Source: Vibrio maritimus (GTDB taxonomy: Bacteria; Pseudomonadota; Gammaproteobacteria; Enterobacterales; Vibrionaceae). From it: DNA of 64,000 bases. The notes beneath the pieces are model-generated. The model searched no databases. It saw only the letters and a program-made list of their open reading frames with translations, and was not told the origin of the DNA. Position numbers and translations under genes: made by a program. Where the stretch lies: positions 1-64,000 of the forward strand of contig BBMT01000006.1 in the NCBI GenBank assembly GCA_000755425.1, in the 5' to 3' direction. Of this stretch, positions 40,965-50,742 are shown piece by piece (position 1 is the first letter of the stretch; every line of letters begins with the position of its first letter).

Positions 40965-41927
40965 ATGCAAATACTAATATGCGATGACTCCAAGGTCGCG
41001 CGAAAAAGTCTAGCAAGCTGTATTGATGCGAGTTTCGCAGGCGAAATTGTGTTTGCTGCAAATGGGCATGAAGCCATAGACATTATCGACACTCAGTCGA
41101 TTGATGTCGTATTCCTTGATATTACTATGCCAGGTATGGATGGTTTTGAAGTTCTCGAAATATTGCGTCAGCGCGAGTGTCGTTCAAAAGTCGTTATGGT
41201 GTCGGGTGATATTCAAGAAATGGCGCAAAAGCGCTGCTTTGAACTTGGCGCGTATGCATTTATACAAAAGCCGTTAACGGCAGAAGCCGCGACACCGCTT
41301 TTTGATGATTTACACTTACCTTTCAACCGCCCGGCCTCTGCTGGTTCTCAGTTCTCTAAAGCTCAGATGTTCGAGCGTTTTCAGGAGACCTCCAACATCG
41401 CTCTTGGTGCTGGAGCGGCAACGATATCCACGTTGCTTAAAGAGTTTATTATCCTCCCTGTCCCGACGGTTGGCGAGCTGTCGTTTAGTGAACTTACAAT
41501 GATGATCCAAGATACGCTGACACGTGACAATAGCTGTGCCGCGGCGCAACGGTTTGTTGGCGGCGGCCTTCATGGTGAAGCGTTAGTGTGTATTGAAGGG
41601 GACTCGATTAGTCAGGTTGGGGAGCGTCTCGGTTTCTCGGATGGCGATGTCTCCAATGATGAGGTCGTCGTTAATTTGGTTAACGTGCTCGTGTCGTCTT
41701 TTTTGGTGTCTCTATCTGAGCAGCTGTGCCTGGAGTTTTCACTTCGAGAGCCACTGAGAATCAACGATTTCAGCCCAGATAACTCGATGTTAAGTGATAA
41801 CGAGCATGTGTTCACGGTGGAGTATACCTATGATGCTGAAGCGTTAGATCTGTTTTGTTCGGTACTGTTTATGTTTGACGAAGAATCGGTGGATATCATT
41901 CGTCGCCAAATGGAGCTTCTGCAATGA
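40965..41927 (+). CDS. Response regulator with CheC-like phosphatase output domain
   Basis: Intact, about 320 residues from the ATG at 40965. The CheY-type receiver (1-120) has the acidic pair D7-D8, the phosphorylation site D52 (VVFLDITMPG) and the conserved Lys of FIQKPL. The second half resembles CheC/CheX phosphatases: one ExxN motif in FQETSNIALGAGAATIS is intact, while the expected second motif around NDEVVVNLVNVLVSSF is degenerate. Such proteins dephosphorylate CheY-like receivers, so it may be a feedback phosphatase. Its stop overlaps the next gene's start (ATGA), a PAS-GGDEF cyclase. Confidence 0.82.
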   Translation: MQILICDDSKVARKSLASCIDASFAGEIVFAANGHEAIDIIDTQSIDVVFLDITMPGMDGFEVLEILRQRECRSKVVMVSGDIQEMAQKRCFELGAYAFIQKPLTAEAATPLFDDLHLPFNRPASAGSQFSKAQMFERFQETSNIALGAGAATISTLLKEFIILPVPTVGELSFSELTMMIQDTLTRDNSCAAAQRFVGGGLHGEALVCIEGDSISQVGERLGFSDGDVSNDEVVVNLVNVLVSSFLVSLSEQLCLEFSLREPLRINDFSPDNSMLSDNEHVFTVEYTYDAEALDLFCSVLFMFDEESVDIIRRQMELLQ

Positions 41928-42877
41928 CAACCATGACCTTAGATCTCTCCGACTTCCATTGGACAATGCAACTACTGGATACATTGGATGCAGGGCTTGT
42001 GGTGATTGATCGTGATTATCGAGTCTGTGCTTGGAATAGCTTTATGCAGAACTACAGCGGTATTCATGCTGAAGCGATTATGGGTAAGAGTCTCTTCCAC
42101 AGTTGTCCCGATCTACCGGAAAGTTGGCTACGAGCAAAATTAGAGTCCGCAAGTAAACTGAAGACTCGAGGGTTCTCAAACTGGGAAGATAGACCGGTTG
42201 TGTTTGAGTTCAAAAACTTTTCACCCGTCTCCCAAGGTTTACTGAAAATGTACCAGAACATGGTGATTACTCCGTTGAAATCACCGACCGGCGATGTGAC
42301 GCACTTTGCGATTATGCTTCAAGACGTAAGCGACGTAGCGAAGAGCAAAATGCACCTAAAGCGCTCAAACGAAAAACTTACCGAGATTGGCCGCACTGAT
42401 GGCCTGACTGGACTGTTTAATCGTGCCTTTTGGGAAGCCAACTTTGTGGATGAATTCCACATGGTGCAGACCACAGGTCAAGTCTCTTCACTGGTGATGT
42501 TCGATATTGATCGCTTTAAGAGAGTAAACGACACCTATGGTCACGCGTTAGGCGATAAGGTTATCAAAGAAACCGCTAAGCAATTGATGAAAGCCGCTCG
42601 CGGCACGGACGTGTGTGGTCGTTACGGCGGTGAAGAGTTTGCGGTATTGCTGTCAGGTACTACCGCCGATCAAGCGATGTACTTTGCTGAGCGCCTGAGG
42701 AAAAAAATTGAGCAGACGCCGGTGGTGCTCTCTGGCAATGAGCTGAACTATACCATTAGCCTTGGGATTACGGAGTGTCGTACCGATGATGCCAATCATC
42801 TTCAATGGCTAATGCGAGCCGACAAAGCCCTTTATCAATCTAAAGAGCGTGGCAGAAATAAAACCTCAGTGATTTAG
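41924..42877 (+). CDS. PAS-GGDEF diguanylate cyclase
   Basis: Intact 317-residue cytoplasmic protein. A PAS domain covers about residues 10-140 (LLDTLDAGLVVIDRDYRVCAWN). The GGDEF domain follows, with the active-site motif as GGEEF near 235 and an inhibitory I-site RxxD (RGTD) five residues before it, so product feedback is expected. It should make c-di-GMP. Translationally coupled to the upstream response regulator, which likely works in the same pathway. Confidence 0.92.
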   Translation: MTTMTLDLSDFHWTMQLLDTLDAGLVVIDRDYRVCAWNSFMQNYSGIHAEAIMGKSLFHSCPDLPESWLRAKLESASKLKTRGFSNWEDRPVVFEFKNFSPVSQGLLKMYQNMVITPLKSPTGDVTHFAIMLQDVSDVAKSKMHLKRSNEKLTEIGRTDGLTGLFNRAFWEANFVDEFHMVQTTGQVSSLVMFDIDRFKRVNDTYGHALGDKVIKETAKQLMKAARGTDVCGRYGGEEFAVLLSGTTADQAMYFAERLRKKIEQTPVVLSGNELNYTISLGITECRTDDANHLQWLMRADKALYQSKERGRNKTSVI

Positions 42878-42926
42878 GCCTGTTGCTCGAGACTCTCTTT
42901 TAAAGCGCTAGTGTGCGAGCAAGCTG

Positions 42927-44155
42927 TTAGGAAGGGCTGCTCGTTGTGACAGCCGCTTGGTGCTTGCGCCTAAGTCCAATAATGATTAATGCTAATGCAG
43001 TAATGAGCACACCGCTGACCAACAAGAAGTTCATCACGCCCAATATGTTTTGCGCATCAATCAGTACTCCCACACAGTAAGTACCTACCGAAAATCCCAG
43101 TGAGACTGCAGCAGCCATGTAACCTTGTGACGTTGCTGGAGAATAAGGCTAATTTTATCTGCAAGCGCTGCAATAGAAATGTCATTCCAAGCGCCATTTA
43201 TGATAGAGAGTAAGATAAGAGAAAGAGGCAGCATCGCCACGACTTGATTGCCATACATTCCCCACATGACGACGGCAACAAATAGGTTAATAACAATGGT
43301 GACGAGCCAAAGTGCTTGAGAGTCATGCTTTTCCATCCACCTACCCGCAGGTGCCAGAGATACCAGCGTGACCATGGCTGCTATCGCCATTCCAAATGCG
43401 CTACTTGCCACACTAACTCCAAACGCTTGCTCAATGATGACGGGACCAAGTTCAACCATGTTAGAGCCTATAAACATCGACAGTGCTACGCACGCAACGA
43501 AGCCAAACCAAATCGCAGCAGACGGCTTACGGGTTTGCGATACTGTTTCTTCGTCATGAGCTGGCTCAAACTTGATGGCTGTTGGCGGGGCAATCGCCAC
43601 GAGCACGAGCAAAGCAAAATCAAACACAATGAGTGACACAATTTGTGCTGTTTGTGACCAACCAAAGTAGTTGAGTGTACCGACGGAAACCCCCGCAATA
43701 GCAACGCCCAACATTTGTATCTGGAATAGACGTTTCAGCGCTCGAGTCTGCATCGCTGGCTGATTATTAAGTTTGAGCGCAAATGTCGGGTTTAGAATGA
43801 GGATAAGGTTGCTACCTAATCCCACTAAGATAGCTATCAGCCAGTAGTGCCATACCGACTGACTTGCCCAGAGCAATATCAGTAACGCCAAACAGTGGCA
43901 GGCAAGGGCGAAGAAGTGCAATTGTCTGTGCCATGAAAAGCGGTCAGCTAACGCGCCTAATAAGGGAGCAACTAGGCCAATGAGGCCAAGAATGAGCATG
44001 ACTTGACCTACTAAAATCGCACTTCCGGTACGAGATAGAATAACTGGGGCGATGATGATTGCCACGCCGATCCATTGGACAATGCCCATAGAGCTTGAGA
44101 GAACTGCCAAAGGTTGCTTTTTTTCATAATAATCATGACTAAAGAGTTGAGCCAT
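42927..44155 (-). CDS. MFS transporter (frameshifted)
   Basis: Twelve-helix major facilitator superfamily protein; the substrate is unknown. The loop ALADRFSWHRQ matches the MFS motif A (G-x3-D-R-x2-R/K). One C is missing near 43148, after ALADKIS, and the last two helices (MAAAVSLGFSVGTYCVGVLI) continue in another frame. Repaired length is 409 residues. The start at 44155 is chosen because an upstream extension would run through a terminator. Confidence 0.8.
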
Positions 44156-44160
44156 GATTA

Positions 44161-44190
44161 TATAAAAGGCGAGCACGGGGGCGTGCTCGC
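44161..44190 (-). terminator. Terminator after the desaturase gene
   Basis: On the minus strand gcgagcacg / cgtgctcgc around a CCCC loop, followed by cttttata. It separates the desaturase from the MFS gene. Confidence 0.85.
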
Positions 44191-44231
44191 TCACTGTCAA
44201 TAAAATTGAAGCCTAACTAAATGAGCTGTGG

Positions 44232-45370
44232 TTAGCTCAGCACAAGGCGTGGGTTAGAGACAATTTGCTGCCAACGCTTCTTGTGCTCTTTGAGGTTTAA
44301 GTCGAGCTGCTCAAGTCTTACACGCAGAAGTGCTTGCTCATATTTTTCTTTTACGCTGGATTTTGCTGAGTCGATAACCTGGCTTCGCAATTGATCGTAT
44401 TCCGTCAACTTACTTAGCAGTAACTGAAACTCTTGCTCTAAGGCTGCTTGGAGCTGGTCGGCATTCGGCAGAGTAAAGATTTTGTCTTTAGCGTTTGCCA
44501 TGGTCTGCATTAACCTCGCTTTCTCTATTCGGTATGCTGAAACGGTTTTGAGGTTTGAGGTTAGACCTAAGCTCGCACAAGAGCGAATCAGCCATTTGGT
44601 AGGATCAAATTGCCACCAGCGAATACCATTGCGGTAGTCGTGCTCGAAGATGTGGTGGAAGTTGTGGTAACCCTCACCAAAAGTGAAAAAGGCCAAAATC
44701 CCATTGTCTCTAGCCGTGTTTTTACTGGTGTAAGGTTGAGAGCCCAGATATGCGCCAGAGAGTTAATGAAAAAGGTGGTGTGGTGACTGAGTACTAGGCG
44801 TAAAGCGCCAACAATCAGCAAAAATCCCAAAACGTCACCGTACCAAAGTCCCAGGGCTAGAGGGATCCCAAAGTTCGTCGCGAGAGCCAGCAATACATAA
44901 TGCTTATGTTGCCACATGACAATCGAGTCTTTTTGCAGATCGCGACAGTTTCGGTAGTCTTCGTAGCGCTCGGCTTGATATTCTCGAAGCATCCAACCTA
45001 TGTGTGAGTACCAGAAGCCCCGCTTGGCAGAATAGGGATCTTTGTCGTTGTTATCGACATGCTTGTGATGGACACGATGGTCTGAAGACCAGTGTAATGC
45101 ACTGTTTTGTAATGCAAATGCACCGCCAATCGCAAAGAGAAACCTTAGAGAACGATGAGCTTGATAGGTCTTGTGAGACCAAAGGCGATGATAGCCTGCG
45201 GTAATTGACATGCCGCAAAACACGAAAGCAATGACGAGCCAAACCCAGTGAGCCGCGCTATAGCCTTCAACCATGCCGTACCAAACAACACCCACTGTTG
45301 CCAAAATAAACGTACCTAGAAATATCGTCACATTTAGCCAAATAACCGGGGGCTTTTTCACCGTATCCAT
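44232..45370 (-). CDS. Membrane fatty acid (acyl-CoA) desaturase (frameshifted)
   Basis: Di-iron integral membrane desaturase with all three histidine boxes: HRLWSH, HRVHHKH and HNFHH, plus four transmembrane segments. It introduces a double bond into saturated acyl chains. One G is missing near 44744 (Ile-Trp-Gly-Ser-Gln-Pro). Repaired length is 379 residues, about 75 longer than the catalytic core because of a charged, coiled-coil C-terminal extension (EQEFQLLLSKLTEYDQLRSQ). The promoter carries two FabR-like operators. Confidence 0.9.
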
Positions 45371-45408
45371 CAACTGTCTCCATTTAGATTTACACTCAAG
45401 AGAGCTTG

Positions 45409-45426
45409 AGTGTACACGTGTTCGCT
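45409..45426. promoter_or_regulatory. FabR-like operator, downstream copy
   Basis: agtgtacacgtgttcgct is an imperfect 18-base palindrome resembling the FabR unsaturated-fatty-acid operator (AGCG-tACACGTGTa-CGCT as I recall it). It lies just after the -10 element of the desaturase promoter. Confidence 0.6.
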
Positions 45427-45454
45427 AGAATATCAGCGTACACGTGTAAGTCAA
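45427..45454 (-). promoter_or_regulatory. Desaturase promoter
   Basis: On the minus strand TTGACT (-35) and TATTCT (-10) are 16 bases apart. One FabR-like site fills the spacer and another follows the -10. Confidence 0.65.
45435..45452. promoter_or_regulatory. FabR-like operator, upstream copy
   Basis: agcgtacacgtgtaagtc shares the tacacgtgt core with the site at 45409, centre to centre 26 bases, between -35 and -10 of the desaturase promoter. Confidence 0.6.
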
Positions 45455-45506
45455 AGAGTAAGTTGTTAATTTGTTTGTCGATATTTGCATCAATTGAGAA
45501 AAACCT

Positions 45507-45523
45507 TGCAACTTTTCAGTGCA
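45507..45523. promoter_or_regulatory. Candidate NtrC site
   Basis: TGCAACTTTTCAGTGCA has TGCA ends spaced as in NtrC sites (TGCACC-N5-GGTGCA) and lies about 55 bases upstream of a sigma-54 promoter. The inner bases match only partly, so the call is tentative. Confidence 0.4.
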
Positions 45524-45575
45524 TTCTTAGTGAGTGATTCTTTGTAACTCACTGACTTTATTGAGTTCATATGAA

Positions 45576-45591
45576 TGGCACGTATATTGCT
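45576..45591 (+). promoter_or_regulatory. Sigma-54 promoter of the purine permease
   Basis: TGGCACGTATATTGCT is a full match to TGGCACG-N4-TTGCW, including the invariant GG and GC with correct spacing. It lies 53 bases upstream of the permease start and points towards it. Confidence 0.82.
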
Positions 45592-45643
45592 CACTATGTT
45601 GTCGTTAGTTTGTATACAATTAAAAATACAGAAAGGAAGTCAT

Positions 45644-47016
45644 ATGGAACACGACAAAGGCGATCTCATTTATGGATTGGACGACAAGCCGTCAGTCAAA
45701 GCAGCAAGTTATGCGGCACTGCAGCATGTACTGGCAAGCTTTGTTGGGATTATCACACCGACACTTATTATCGGCGGTGTACTTGGTTTGGGCGAGCACG
45801 TTCCGTACTTAATTAGTATGGCGTTGATGGTTTCGGGTGTCGGTACGTTTATTCAAGCTAGGCGTATAGGACCTGTGGGTGCGGGCATGATTTGTGTCCA
45901 AGGAACGAGCTTTGCGTTTTTAGGCTCAGTGTTAGGTGCAGGATTCTTGGTCAAAGCCAATGGCGGTGGTCCTGATGAAATGTTGGCGACGATTTTCGGC
46001 GTCTGCTTTTTGGTGCCTTTGTCGAGATAGTGTTGTCACGATTTATCGACAAATTAAAAATAGTGATTACTCCTGTTGTGACTGGGATTGTGATTACTAC
46101 GATTGGTATCTACTTGATTAAAGTGGGTGTGACTGACATTGCCGGTGGTGTTGGAGCTGAGGATTTTGGCTCTGCAACCAATCTTCTACTAGGCAGTTTA
46201 GTGCTAGGCACCATCGTGGCGCTCAATATGAGCCGCAATATTATGGTAAGGCTATCCTCGATCTTAGTTGGGCTTCTCGTCGGCTGGTTAGTGGCTTTGA
46301 TGATTGGCAAAGCATCGATGGTCGATTTCGCTTCTCAGCCACTTTTGAGCATTCCGGTTCCGTTTAAATACGGCTTTGCTTTCGATTGGCATGCTTTTGT
46401 ACCTATCGCATTTATCTATCTGATCACTGCTATCGAGTCTACCGGTGATTTGACGGCTAACTGTATGTTCTCAAAGCAGCCTATTAGTGGAAGAGGTTAT
46501 TTGCAGCGCATTAAAGGTGGCGTTTTGGCAGACGGGATCAACTCGTTGATTGCTGCGACATTTAACACCTTCCCAAACACGACATTCAGTCAGAATAATG
46601 GCGTGATCCACCTAACCGGAATAGCTAGTCGATACATAGGTTACTTTATTGCTGGGATCTTATTTGTGCTCGGTATGTTCCCTGTATTGGGTGCGGTGTT
46701 GATGACCATTCCAAAACCTGTCCTTGGCGGCGCGACCTTGGTGATGTTTGGTACAGTCGCGGCAGCAGGCATTAAAATCATCGCTAACGAAGAGTTAGAC
46801 CGACGTAAGATCATGACGATTGCTATCTCATTTGGTTTAGGGCTGGGCGTCATGCTAGTTCCGGACTTATTGAAGCAGGCACCTAAATTGGTGCAAACCG
46901 TGTTGGGTTCGCCTGTCACTATGTCCGGTATTGCGGCGCTGACAATGGCTGGCTTGCTATCGCTATTTCCAGAGTCGGAAAAGTCACCGAAGCGAGTTGA
47001 AGCGTCTGAGGCATAA
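45644..47016 (+). CDS. NCS2 purine (xanthine/uric acid) permease (frameshifted)
   Basis: Inner-membrane nucleobase:cation symporter with about 14 hydrophobic segments. The NCS2 signature QNNGVIHLTGIASR and the upstream TFNTFPNTTFSQNNG place it in the xanthine/urate rather than the uracil branch. The start at 45644 follows AGGAAG. One G is missing near 46012 (Cys-Phe-Leu-Gly-Ala-Phe-Val-Glu). Repaired length is 457 residues. A sigma-54 promoter upstream suggests induction when nitrogen is short. Confidence 0.88.
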
Positions 47017-47020
47017 TCTA

Positions 47021-47048
47021 AAAGAGACATCCTGCGGGATGTCTCTTT
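47021..47048. terminator. Bidirectional terminator between permease and HAD genes
   Basis: Stem aaagagacatcc / ggatgtctcttt with a tgcg loop core, between convergent genes. Confidence 0.92.
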
Positions 47049-47057
47049 CGTTTTCAC

Positions 47058-47860
47058 TTAGCGAGAGTTGATGAGCATTTCTGCTAATTCGGCAAACCCA
47101 TAGCCCCCGTTAGCTGCCGTAACAAAGCTTGGTGGTGAGCTGAGTTTTCCTAGCAGAGGAGTAATGTTGTTTACGCCAAATGTGACAGGCAACCACTCAA
47201 ACATGGCTTCATCGTTGAGTGAGTCTCCAATATAAGCCACGTTGGACAGACTCAAACTTCCAAAATCGGTGTGTTGCTTTAGGTAGTGTTCACTCGAGAT
47301 ACGCTTACTGTGCTCTCCAACCCAAACGTTGATGTGAATAGAGCTTTGCGTGGCTTTCACTTTCTGTCCATTCAATGTCAGTTGACGAATGTCACTGAGT
47401 AGCTTTGCTGCTATATCGGCTTCAACCGGTCTGCGATCTTGTCCAAGATTAATGGCTACGTCGCAAAAGCGAAAGTCCTGATCACTGGCAAAGCCAATCC
47501 CTGGATAGTCATGAAGCAACTGAGTCAGCAGTTTAATGAGAGCTTGCTGTTGCTCTCGCATCGCTGGTAATGGCTGAGTGACTGAGTATGGAAACCAGAC
47601 GGATTCTTCTGCATCCAAAAAGCGCCATTTTCGCCGATAACACCATGAAGCGGCCAAAGTTTTGCAATTTGGTCACACCAACCAGCACACGCACCAGTAA
47701 CGGCGACAACCTTGATGCCTGCTTTCTGTAGCCTCGATAAAGCGTCGAGTGTTTCTGACGGAAGTTGTCCTTGCCACGTCAAAGTATCATCGACATCGGT
47801 TAGTAGCCATTGGATCTCTTTTGCCTGAGCGTGAGACAGCGCTGCTAAAGACTTAGGCAT
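47058..47860 (-). CDS. HAD-IIB family phosphatase at the end of the ugp operon (frameshifted)
   Basis: Haloacid dehalogenase-type phosphatase. The nucleophile motif [11 protein letters not shown] is at about residues 19-29, and motif 4 is [12 protein letters not shown]. The cap type resembles mannosyl-3-phosphoglycerate phosphatases and Cof-type sugar phosphatases. One T is missing from a T6 run near 47619 (Gly-Ala-Phe-Leu-Asp). Repaired length is 267 residues. Its first codons overlap the end of ugpC, so it is the last gene of the operon. The substrate is unknown; a phosphorylated product of glycerophosphodiester import is an inference. Confidence 0.8.
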
Positions 47861-48956
47861 TCATAACCTCTTGTTGTTGCGTTTTGCTATCAAAGTGAAC
47901 ACGTTTTGATGTGTTACTATCAAAAAGATGGATGTGTTCTACATCGATATCAAGGCCTAGTTTGTCGCCAATGGCGATTTTTGAGTGCCCCTCAACACGT
48001 ACGACAAGTTTTTGAGATTGTGCGCCCAGTGTCTTGCAGTAGAGTAGTAAGTCGGCACCAAGCGCTTCGATGAGTTCAACTTCAACATGGAACCAAGGAT
48101 TGTCTTCATTCAGGATTAGATGTTCAGGCCTTAGACCCAATTTAATCTCGCCAAGCCCGAGCGACGAGGTGTTGATATTCAGCCTTGCGTCATCAAGTTC
48201 AATACCTTCAATGGATACATTGGCATCAAGGACGTTCATTGAGGGTGAGCCAATGAAGGTCGCGACAAACAGTGATGCTGGGTTGTCATAGATTTCAAGC
48301 GGTGTACCCACCTGTTCGACATTACCTTTGTTCAAAACGACCAGCTTATCAGCAAGCGTCATGGCTTCTACCTGGTCATGTGTTACGTAGACCGAGGTAG
48401 TGCCCAACCGGCGTTGAAGGCGTTTTATTTCTAAACGCATCTGCACGCGAAGCTTTGCATCGAGGTTTGAAAGTGGCTCATCGAATAGGAACACTTTTGG
48501 CTCGCGAACAATTGCACGCCCCATAGCAACACGCTGCCTTTGACCACCAGAAAGTTGCTTAGGTTTACGATCCAGTAAACCACTAAGCTCTAACATGTCT
48601 GCCGCTTCACTGACTAGTCGTTTGATCTCTGCTTTTGGTGTTTTACGGTTTTTCAGTCCGTAGGCCATGTTGTCGTATACCGTCATGTGGGGATACAACG
48701 CGTAGTTTTGAAACACCATCGCGATGTCACGTTCGCCAGGCTCTAGGTCGTTGACGACCTTTTCATCGATCTTCAGCGTACCTGCGCTGATTTCCTCTAG
48801 GCCGGCGAGCATACGCAACAGTGTAGACTTGCCACAGCCACTTGGGCCAACCAAAACGACCATTTCGCCGTCTTCAATGTTCAAATTGATGTTTGGGATC
48901 GCTTGGTAGCCATTTGGGTAACATTTAGCGATGTTTGAAAGAGTGAGTGTAGACAT
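47853..48956 (-). CDS. ugpC: UgpC-like ABC importer ATPase
   Basis: Intact 367-residue CUT1-type ATPase. Walker A GPSGCGKS, signature LSGGQRQR, Walker [12 protein letters not shown] and a C-terminal OB/TOBE regulatory domain from about 240. It drives import of sn-glycerol-3-phosphate and glycerophosphodiesters with UgpA, UgpE and UgpB. It follows ugpE directly. The ugp assignment rests on operon order, a divergent ugpQ-type gene and a Pho box. Confidence 0.85.
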   Translation of the reverse strand: MSTLTLSNIAKCYPNGYQAIPNINLNIEDGEMVVLVGPSGCGKSTLLRMLAGLEEISAGTLKIDEKVVNDLEPGERDIAMVFQNYALYPHMTVYDNMAYGLKNRKTPKAEIKRLVSEAADMLELSGLLDRKPKQLSGGQRQRVAMGRAIVREPKVFLFDEPLSNLDAKLRVQMRLEIKRLQRRLGTTSVYVTHDQVEAMTLADKLVVLNKGNVEQVGTPLEIYDNPASLFVATFIGSPSMNVLDANVSIEGIELDDARLNINTSSLGLGEIKLGLRPEHLILNEDNPWFHVEVELIEALGADLLLYCKTLGAQSQKLVVRVEGHSKIAIGDKLGLDIDVEHIHLFDSNTSKRVHFDSKTQQQEVMNA

Positions 48957-49829
48957 TTATTTCTCCGAATCTACCAAGCCTTTGACGAATGCTTTTTGCA
49001 TTGCAATCACAACGATGACGGGCGGCAACATAGCGATAATGGTGGTTGCCATAATTTTGTTCCATTCGATGACACCATCTACCACACCAAGCATCTGCTT
49101 GATGCCCATAACGATGGTGTAGTACTGAGCATCAGTAGTGATGAGTAGCGGCCACAAATACTGGTTCCAACCATAGATAAAGGTGATCACGAAAAGTGCT
49201 GCGATATTGGTGCGAGATAAAGGCAGCAAAATATCGAAAAAGAACTTAATTGGGCCCGCACCATCGATTCTTGCTGCTTCAACTAACTCATTCGGAATGG
49301 TCATAAAGAACTGTCGGAATAGGAACGTAGCCGTTGCGCTAGCAATCAATGGAATCGTGAGTCCATAGAAAGAGTTGAGCATGTTGAGGTTAGTGATCAC
49401 CTCGAAGGTTGGCATGATCCGCACTTCTACTGGCAGCATAAGGGTGAAAAAGATCATCCAAAACGCCACCATTCGACCGCGAAAGCGAAAGAACACGACC
49501 GCGTACGCTGACATGATTGAAATAACCAACTTACCGAAGGTAATGCACAGAGCCATGATCAGTGAGTTGGTAAGCATGTGGGTGATGGGCAGTGCGCTAT
49601 TGTTAAACGAACTTTGGTTACTGAGAAGTTCACCAAAAACGCTAAATCCAAGGTCGCCAAACCAGAGTGGCGTACCTGTAGCAAACGCGGTATTTTCGTG
49701 TGTTGTCGCCACCAGTGCGATCCACACTGGTAATGCAATAGAGATGATGCCTAGCGCCAAAATGACGTGGCAAAAAATCGTAAATAGGGTCTTCTTTCTA
49801 CCATTAGTACGCCACCTTTTTCTCGACAT
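48957..49829 (-). CDS. ugpE: UgpE-like ABC importer permease
   Basis: Intact 290-residue inner-membrane permease with six transmembrane helices and the EAA loop ([23 protein letters not shown]). Pairs with the UgpA-like permease, whose gene it overlaps by 26 bases. Confidence 0.85.
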   Translation of the reverse strand: MSRKRWRTNGRKKTLFTIFCHVILALGIISIALPVWIALVATTHENTAFATGTPLWFGDLGFSVFGELLSNQSSFNNSALPITHMLTNSLIMALCITFGKLVISIMSAYAVVFFRFRGRMVAFWMIFFTLMLPVEVRIMPTFEVITNLNMLNSFYGLTIPLIASATATFLFRQFFMTIPNELVEAARIDGAGPIKFFFDILLPLSRTNIAALFVITFIYGWNQYLWPLLITTDAQYYTIVMGIKQMLGVVDGVIEWNKIMATTIIAMLPPVIVVIAMQKAFVKGLVDSEK

Positions 49830-50685
49830 ATTTAAATTGAATCACCGTGAGTAGGGCGACAAGAACCATCAGGATGACCGACTGCGCGGCCGATGAACCA
49901 AGATCTAGGCCGATAAAGCCATCGTTATAGACTTTGTAGACTAAGGTCGATGTGCTGTTACTTGGTCCACCTTGAGTCATGGCATGAATAATGGCGAACG
50001 TATCAAAAAAGGCGTACACAAAGTTAACGACCAACAAAAAGAAACTGGTTGGTGAAATCAGTGGGAAACTGATGGTTAGAAATCGCTTTACCGGACCGCT
50101 TCCATCAATAGCTGCTGCTTCGTGCAATGATTTTGGCACCGATTGCAGCGCCGCGAGAAAAAACAAGAAGTTGTAACTGATCTGTTTCCATGTCGAGGTG
50201 ATGATGACCATCCACATCGCGTGAGTCCCGTTAAGAGTAGGGTTCCATTGAACGCCAAACCACTTAAGTACATCGGTAATAACACCAATCGTCGGATCAA
50301 ACAAAAACAGCCAAAGTGAACCGGCCACAACGGGGGCTACCGCATATGGCCAAATCAAAAAGGTCCGATACATGGTTGCACCGCGCACAATATGTTCGGC
50401 AAATGCAGAAAGAATCAGTGCGCTCACCAAAGCCAAAACAGCGACGCAAATGCTGAACTGTATGGTGGTGAAAAAGGAATCAAGGTAGTAACTGTCGCCT
50501 AGCAGTTTGCTAAAATTCTCTAGTCCAACGAACTCTCGGCTTATACCGAAGGCGTCTTCCAATTGAGAAGATTGAAATACCGCTTGGCCTGCTGGCCAGA
50601 TAAAAAACACTAGGGTGATCACCAGCTGAGGCGCTATCAGCGCGTAGGGCAACCATTTATTTTTAAAAATTACTTGTGAAGACAT
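49804..50685 (-). CDS. ugpA: UgpA-like ABC importer permease
   Basis: Intact, about 293 residues from the ATG at 50685, six transmembrane helices and the EAA loop ([20 protein letters not shown]). An in-frame ATG at 50700 lies at the edge of a strong hairpin and is less likely to be used. Neither start has a good ribosome site. Confidence 0.84.
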   Translation of the reverse strand: MSSQVIFKNKWLPYALIAPQLVITLVFFIWPAGQAVFQSSQLEDAFGISREFVGLENFSKLLGDSYYLDSFFTTIQFSICVAVLALVSALILSAFAEHIVRGATMYRTFLIWPYAVAPVVAGSLWLFLFDPTIGVITDVLKWFGVQWNPTLNGTHAMWMVIITSTWKQISYNFLFFLAALQSVPKSLHEAAAIDGSGPVKRFLTISFPLISPTSFFLLVVNFVYAFFDTFAIIHAMTQGGPSNSTSTLVYKVYNDGFIGLDLGSSAAQSVILMVLVALLTVIQFKYVEKKVAY

Positions 50686-50700
50686 AAACAATACCGACAT

Positions 50701-50725
50701 GCCGCCACTTAAATGAAGTGGCGGC
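50701..50725 (-). other. Hairpin between ugpB and ugpA
   Basis: Perfect 10-base stem gccgccactt / aagtggcggc with a 5-base loop and no T run. Its position after the binding-protein gene suits an mRNA 3'-end stabiliser that keeps UgpB in excess over the membrane subunits (inference). Confidence 0.75.
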
Positions 50726-50742
50726 GTAAAAAAGACAACGGG

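Noticed and set aside
40847..41092. Minus-strand reading frame overlapping the response regulator start
   Set aside because: Mostly the reverse of the receiver domain; the part outside the gene has no supporting signal.
44156..44200. Longer N-terminus for the MFS transporter starting at a TTG
   Set aside because: It would translate through the intrinsic terminator of the desaturase gene; the ATG at 44155 directly precedes the first helix region.
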